Assembly (NCBI GenBank): GCA_017556595.1
Contig: JAFYML010000209.1
Coordinates: 1 to 10,849 of the forward strand
Direction of reading: 5' to 3'
DNA: 10,849 nt
Source: Bacteroides sp.
GTDB lineage: Bacteria; Bacteroidota; Bacteroidia; Bacteroidales; Bacteroidaceae
The position numbers and the translations under genes were made by a program. Of the stretch, positions 6,996-10,849 are shown piece after piece. Positions within the stretch are counted from its first letter, which is position 1; every line of letters starts with the position of its first letter. The notes under the pieces were generated by a model. That model saw nothing but the letters and a program-made list of their open reading frames with translations. It did not search any database and was not told where the DNA came from.

Positions 6996-9827
6996 ATGTA
7001 TAAACTGCTTTCGTTGCCGCCTAATTTGGTTGCCGATTTTGATAAAATAGAAACAGCCAACGTCCAGGAATGGTTTTGCTCGTCCGATCCTATTGAACAG
7101 AAATTGGGTTCGGGTGGGGGAACAACATGGTTGTTGCAACAATGGATGCACAACAAGCCAGACGAGGTGCTCGGAGCAAAGAAAATTATCATGCATGCCG
7201 GTGGACAAAGTCGTCGATTACCGGCTTATGCTCCCTCTGGAAAAGTATTAACACCGATACCTGTATTTCGTTGGGCGCGCGGACAACGCTTGAATCAGCA
7301 CTTATTGTCGCTTCAAATGCCGTTGTACGAAAAGATATTGCAACAAGCTCCCGAAGGATTGAACACGCTGATAGCTAGCGGCGATGTTTATATCCGTGCC
7401 GAGCAACCGCTGCAAGCGATTCCCGAAGCCGATGTTGTGTGCTACGGCTTGTGGGTGAATCCCGAGTTAGCTACGCGTCACGGCGTGTTTGTATCGGATA
7501 GGCGAGCGCCCGAAGTGCTCGATTTCATGCTACAAAAGCCATCGTTGAACGAGCTCGAGTCGTTAAGCAAAACACACCTTTTCTTGATGGATATCGGCAT
7601 TTGGCTGCTTAGCGAGCGTGCTTTGAAGTTGCTGATGAAACGCTCGCAAGGCGATGGTGCGAATGGTTTGCGCTATTACGACTTGTATAGCGATTTCGGT
7701 CGTTCGTTGGGAGCACATCCTGCGTTGAACGATGCCGAGTTGAACGAGCTCTCTGTAGCTATTCTTCCGTTGCCTGGTGGCGAATTCTATCACTTTGGTA
7801 CAAGCCGCGAGCTGATATCTTCTACGTTGGCTATACAAAATCGAGTGTACGACCAACGCCAAATTATGCATCGCAAGATGAAGCCCAATCCAGCTATCTT
7901 CGTGCAAAATTCGGCGATAGATTATAGCTTTACCAGCGCCAACTACAACATTTGGATAGAGAATAGCCATGTACACAAAGCGTGGAAGTTGGGCGCCGGA
8001 CACATCATTACTGGTGTGCCGCACAACGATTGGCGCATCACTTTACCCGACGGCGTTTGCTTGGATATAGTGCCGTTGAAGCAAGGCGGATGGGCTATTC
8101 GTCCATACGGCTTCGACGATGCTTTCAAAGGTCATTTAGCGAACCAAGAAACCCTTTACTTGGGTAAGCCCTTTGTACATTGGATGGCAGAGCGAGGCAT
8201 ATCGCTACAAGCATTTGGCGCAAAGATAAACGACTTGCAAGCAGCATCGCTCTTTCCTATAATATATACGCTCCAAGATATGGAGGCAGTTGTTCGTTGG
8301 ATGATAAACGAACCTACGCTATCCCAAGGAGAAACGCTTTGGATGAATGCCGAACGCTTGTCGGCCGATGAAATTTCGGCCAATGCCGATTTGAAAGCGC
8401 TTTACGCGCAACGAAAACTTTACAGTAAGGAAAATCTAACTACCCTTGCCTCCAACTACGAGCGTAGCGTATTCTACCAACTCGATTTGGAAGACGTAGC
8501 GCAACAATATACACACTTCGGCCTACCCAAGCCAGCAGCATTACCTAGCGATGCTCCCACCATGCAACGCATACACAATAGTATGTTGCGTGCGCGCATC
8601 GATGTGCTGAACGGACAATCGAGCGAAGCCGACGAGCAAGTAGCCTTCGGCCTATTGCGCGATACTGTGCTTGCGCCTATCTACCAACGCAAGAGCCGTC
8701 CCAAGCTGAATGTATATAGCGACCAGATAGTGTGGGGTAGAAGTCCTGTTCGCATCGACATCTCCGGAGGATGGACCGATACGCCGCCCTTCTCGTTGCT
8801 GAAGGGAGGAAACGTAGTAAACCTTGCCATCGAATTGAATGGACAACCGCCGTTGCAAGTCTATATCAAACCCTCCAATCAACCGCACATTGTGCTTCGT
8901 TCGATAGATATGGGTGCCATCGAAGTGGTAAATACCTACGAGCAATTGGCCGATTATTGCAAGATAGGTTCTCCCTTCTCCATCCCCAAAGCAGCGCTTG
9001 CTTTAGCCGGATTCTTACCAGCGTTTAGCGAAGTATCCTACGCCTCGTTGCGTCAACAATTAGAGGTTTTTGGCATGGGTATGGAGATTACCTTGCTATC
9101 GGCTATTCCTGCAGGTTCAGGGCTAGGAACAAGCTCTATCCTTGCCGCTACTGTGCTTGGTTCGTTGAGCGATTTCTGCGGCTTGGCGTGGGATAAGAAC
9201 GAGATATGCAACCGCACACTAGCGTTAGAGCAATTGCTCACTACCGGTGGCGGCTGGCAAGACCAATATGGCGGTGTGCTTCATGGTGTAAAGCTATTGC
9301 GTACACAAGCCGGCTTCGACCAATCGGCTAGCGTACATTGGCTACCCGAGCAACTCTTTACGCTACCCGAGTATCGCGCTTGTCATTTGCTCTACTACAC
9401 CGGCATCACTCGCACGGCAAAAGAGATACTTGTCGAGATAGTGCGCGGCATGTTCCTCAACTCGTTGTCACACTTATCGTTGCTCGACGAGATGAAGCAA
9501 CACGCCTTGGATATGGCCGATGCTATTCAGCGCAACGATTTCACCGCCTACGGCCATGCATTGGCCAAGAATTGGCGTCAAAACAAGCAATTGGATAGCG
9601 GTACCAATCCGCCCGAGGTAGAGGCTATTATTCGCCAAATAAGCGACTATTGCCTAGGCTACAAGCTCCCAGGTGCTGGCGGTGGCGGTTTCCTTTACAT
9701 GGTAGCCAAAGACCCTCAAGCAGCCGCTTGTATTCGCGAAATACTTACGAAGAATCCTCCCAACAATCGCGCTCGCTTTGTAGAGATGTCGTTGTCGGAA
9801 TATGGCTTCCAGCTATCCCGAAGTTAG
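6996..9827 (+). CDS. fkp: Bifunctional L-fucokinase / L-fucose-1-phosphate guanylyltransferase
   Basis: This cytosolic 943-aa enzyme (from the ATG at 6996) makes GDP-L-fucose from free L-fucose in two steps, ATP-dependent phosphorylation and GTP-dependent guanylyl transfer. The N-terminal nucleotidyltransferase half carries LGSGGGT (37-43) and HAGGQSRRLP (67-76), and PSGKVLTPIPVFRW follows. The C-terminal GHMP kinase half has motif 1 PVRIDISGGWTD (584-595), the ATP loop PAGSGLGTSS (705-714), GGGWQDQYGG (751-760, probable catalytic Asp) and motif 3 LPGAGGGG (891-898). The protein is full length compared with Bacteroides Fkp (about 949 aa), and the similarity as I recall it runs end to end. An ATG at 6972 would add eight residues. 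I prefer 6996 because MYKLLSLPPNL lines up with the Bacteroides Fkp N terminus (MQKLLSLPSNL). The gene is followed after 27 bp by a fucose permease gene, a supply-and-use pair for fucosylated surface glycans. Confidence 0.96.
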   Translation: MYKLLSLPPNLVADFDKIETANVQEWFCSSDPIEQKLGSGGGTTWLLQQWMHNKPDEVLGAKKIIMHAGGQSRRLPAYAPSGKVLTPIPVFRWARGQRLNQHLLSLQMPLYEKILQQAPEGLNTLIASGDVYIRAEQPLQAIPEADVVCYGLWVNPELATRHGVFVSDRRAPEVLDFMLQKPSLNELESLSKTHLFLMDIGIWLLSERALKLLMKRSQGDGANGLRYYDLYSDFGRSLGAHPALNDAELNELSVAILPLPGGEFYHFGTSRELISSTLAIQNRVYDQRQIMHRKMKPNPAIFVQNSAIDYSFTSANYNIWIENSHVHKAWKLGAGHIITGVPHNDWRITLPDGVCLDIVPLKQGGWAIRPYGFDDAFKGHLANQETLYLGKPFVHWMAERGISLQAFGAKINDLQAASLFPIIYTLQDMEAVVRWMINEPTLSQGETLWMNAERLSADEISANADLKALYAQRKLYSKENLTTLASNYERSVFYQLDLEDVAQQYTHFGLPKPAALPSDAPTMQRIHNSMLRARIDVLNGQSSEADEQVAFGLLRDTVLAPIYQRKSRPKLNVYSDQIVWGRSPVRIDISGGWTDTPPFSLLKGGNVVNLAIELNGQPPLQVYIKPSNQPHIVLRSIDMGAIEVVNTYEQLADYCKIGSPFSIPKAALALAGFLPAFSEVSYASLRQQLEVFGMGMEITLLSAIPAGSGLGTSSILAATVLGSLSDFCGLAWDKNEICNRTLALEQLLTTGGGWQDQYGGVLHGVKLLRTQAGFDQSASVHWLPEQLFTLPEYRACHLLYYTGITRTAKEILVEIVRGMFLNSLSHLSLLDEMKQHALDMADAIQRNDFTAYGHALAKNWRQNKQLDSGTNPPEVEAIIRQISDYCLGYKLPGAGGGGFLYMVAKDPQAAACIREILTKNPPNNRARFVEMSLSEYGFQLSRS

Positions 9828-9854
9828 AAATGTAAAACCTAAAAATAATATCGT

Positions 9855-10849
9855 ATGAAACTTGTACAAACCAAAGATGGCGTATCCTATTTGTTGCCAT
9901 TTATTTTAGTAACATCCCTTTTCTTTTTGTGGGGTTTTGCCCATAGTATCCTCGATGTGCTGAACAAGCACTTCCAAGAAGTATTGGTAATCTCGAAAGC
10001 CAAATCGGCCATGGTACAAGCTGTAGTCTATAGCGGCTACTTCTTGATGGCTATCCCCGCTGGTTTAATTATTCGTCGTTGGGGCTATCGCATTGGCGTT
10101 GTGCTAGGCTTGTTGCTCTATGCCTTTGGTGCTTATATGTTTGTGCCGGGTAGCAAGCTGATGTCGTTCGAGTTCTTCTTGCTCTCGTTGTTCATCATCG
10201 GTTGCGGTTTGACCTGCTTGGAAACTGCTGCCAATCCCTATATCACAGTGCTTGGCGAGCCCGAGAGTAGCGCTCGTCGTTTGAACTTTGCTCAGTCGTT
10301 CAACGGTCTTGGATGGATTGTCGGCCCCCTTGTAGGCGGTTTGATTCTGTTCGATGGCGATGGCGGTGGAAACATTGCTATTCCGTATGTAGGCATTGGT
10401 ATAGCCGTTACGTTGGTAGCTATCCTCTTTATGCGTGTCAAGCTTCCCGAGATTAAGGAAGAGACCATTGTCGAAGCTAGCGACCCTAAGCGCGGCCTTT
10501 GGAGCTATCGTCACTTCACGTTTGGCGTCATTGCGTTGTTCTGCTATGTAGCTGCACAAACGGGCATCAATAGCTTCTTCATCAACTACGTCACCGAGTC
10601 GTCTGTTCAAGTAACCGACCAACAAGCAGCTTTGATTCTCTCGTTTGGCGGTATGGGCTTGTTTATGTTTGGCCGCTTTGTAGGTAGTTGGTTTATGGAT
10701 AAGATGGCTGCCGAACGCATGTTGTTCTACTTTGCCATCGGTGCAACGCTTTGCATGGCTATGGTAGTCTTTGCTAGCGGTTGGACAGCTGTTGTCGCTC
10801 TTTTCTGCTGCTATTTGTTCGAGAGTATCATGTTCCCCACCATCTTTGC
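9855..10849 (+). CDS. fucP: L-fucose:H+ symporter, MFS family (3' end cut off)
   Basis: The frame is open from the ATG at 9855 to the window edge, giving 331 residues of an expected ~420-440. It is an inner-membrane major facilitator of the FGHS/FucP family. The first helix begins at about residue 12 (LLPFILVTSLFFLWGFAHSI), and six hydrophobic segments precede the charged central loop (about 195-222), with further helices after it. Residues that bind sugar and proton in E. coli FucP appear conserved: Asp34 in SILDVLNKHF, Glu123 in GCGLTCLETAANPY, and Asn150 in NFAQSFNGLG. It lies 27 bp after fkp with no terminator or promoter seen between, so the two are probably co-transcribed. That context favours fucose over the glucose/galactose substrates of related GluP proteins. 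Confidence 0.88.
   Translation, partial: MKLVQTKDGVSYLLPFILVTSLFFLWGFAHSILDVLNKHFQEVLVISKAKSAMVQAVVYSGYFLMAIPAGLIIRRWGYRIGVVLGLLLYAFGAYMFVPGSKLMSFEFFLLSLFIIGCGLTCLETAANPYITVLGEPESSARRLNFAQSFNGLGWIVGPLVGGLILFDGDGGGNIAIPYVGIGIAVTLVAILFMRVKLPEIKEETIVEASDPKRGLWSYRHFTFGVIALFCYVAAQTGINSFFINYVTESSVQVTDQQAALILSFGGMGLFMFGRFVGSWFMDKMAAERMLFYFAIGATLCMAMVVFASGWTAVVALFCCYLFESIMFPTIF

Noticed and set aside
10104..10625. Long open frame on the minus strand (173 codons)
   Set aside because: It is antisense to the fucP gene, whose plus-strand frame is open through the window edge with clear MFS motifs; the minus-strand protein has no recognisable features.

Overview
The window looks like chromosomal DNA of an anaerobic Bacteroidota, most likely order Bacteroidales. 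Four things point there. Promoters match the Bacteroidetes -7 consensus TAnnTTTG: TATCTTTG before the sigma gene and the deaminase, TACCTTTG before the tRNA, TATTTTTG before the C10 protease. Gene starts lack clear Shine-Dalgarno sequences. The primary sigma factor is the short Bacteroidetes form. The lineage-typical genes are a bifunctional Fkp, a C10 (streptopain/interpain-type) protease, a C11 (clostripain/fragipain-type) lipoprotein and a fimbrillin-like lipoprotein. Genus cannot be resolved from the sequence alone.

Left part (1-2013, + strand): the 3' end of a flavodoxin-like gene, a tRNA-Arg(UCU) with its own promoter and terminator, the housekeeping sigma factor gene rpoD, and a small exported protein of unknown function 20 bp downstream of rpoD.

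Middle part (2039-6883): a surface/exported-protein region. A C11 cysteine peptidase lipoprotein (+) is followed by an independently promoted cytosolic guanine deaminase-like enzyme (+). A bidirectional terminator separates these from a convergent two-gene unit on the - strand. That unit is a large secreted C10 cysteine protease followed 20 bp later by a fimbrillin-like lipoprotein with a PKD-like tail.

Right part (6996-10849, + strand): the divergent fucose-salvage pair. It consists of fkp (L-fucokinase / fucose-1-phosphate guanylyltransferase, converting L-fucose to GDP-L-fucose) and a fucP-type fucose:H+ symporter cut by the window edge. Together they would import free fucose and activate it for fucosylation of capsule or surface glycoproteins. 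No fucose catabolic genes are visible here.

Every gene except the 134-aa exported protein can be placed in a known family. I see no mobile element, CRISPR array, phage gene or obvious new defence system. The points most worth a second look are the C10 protease/fimbrillin-like operon, the possible C11-to-C10 activation relationship, a palindrome overlapping the rpoD promoter, and the unknown protein behind rpoD.
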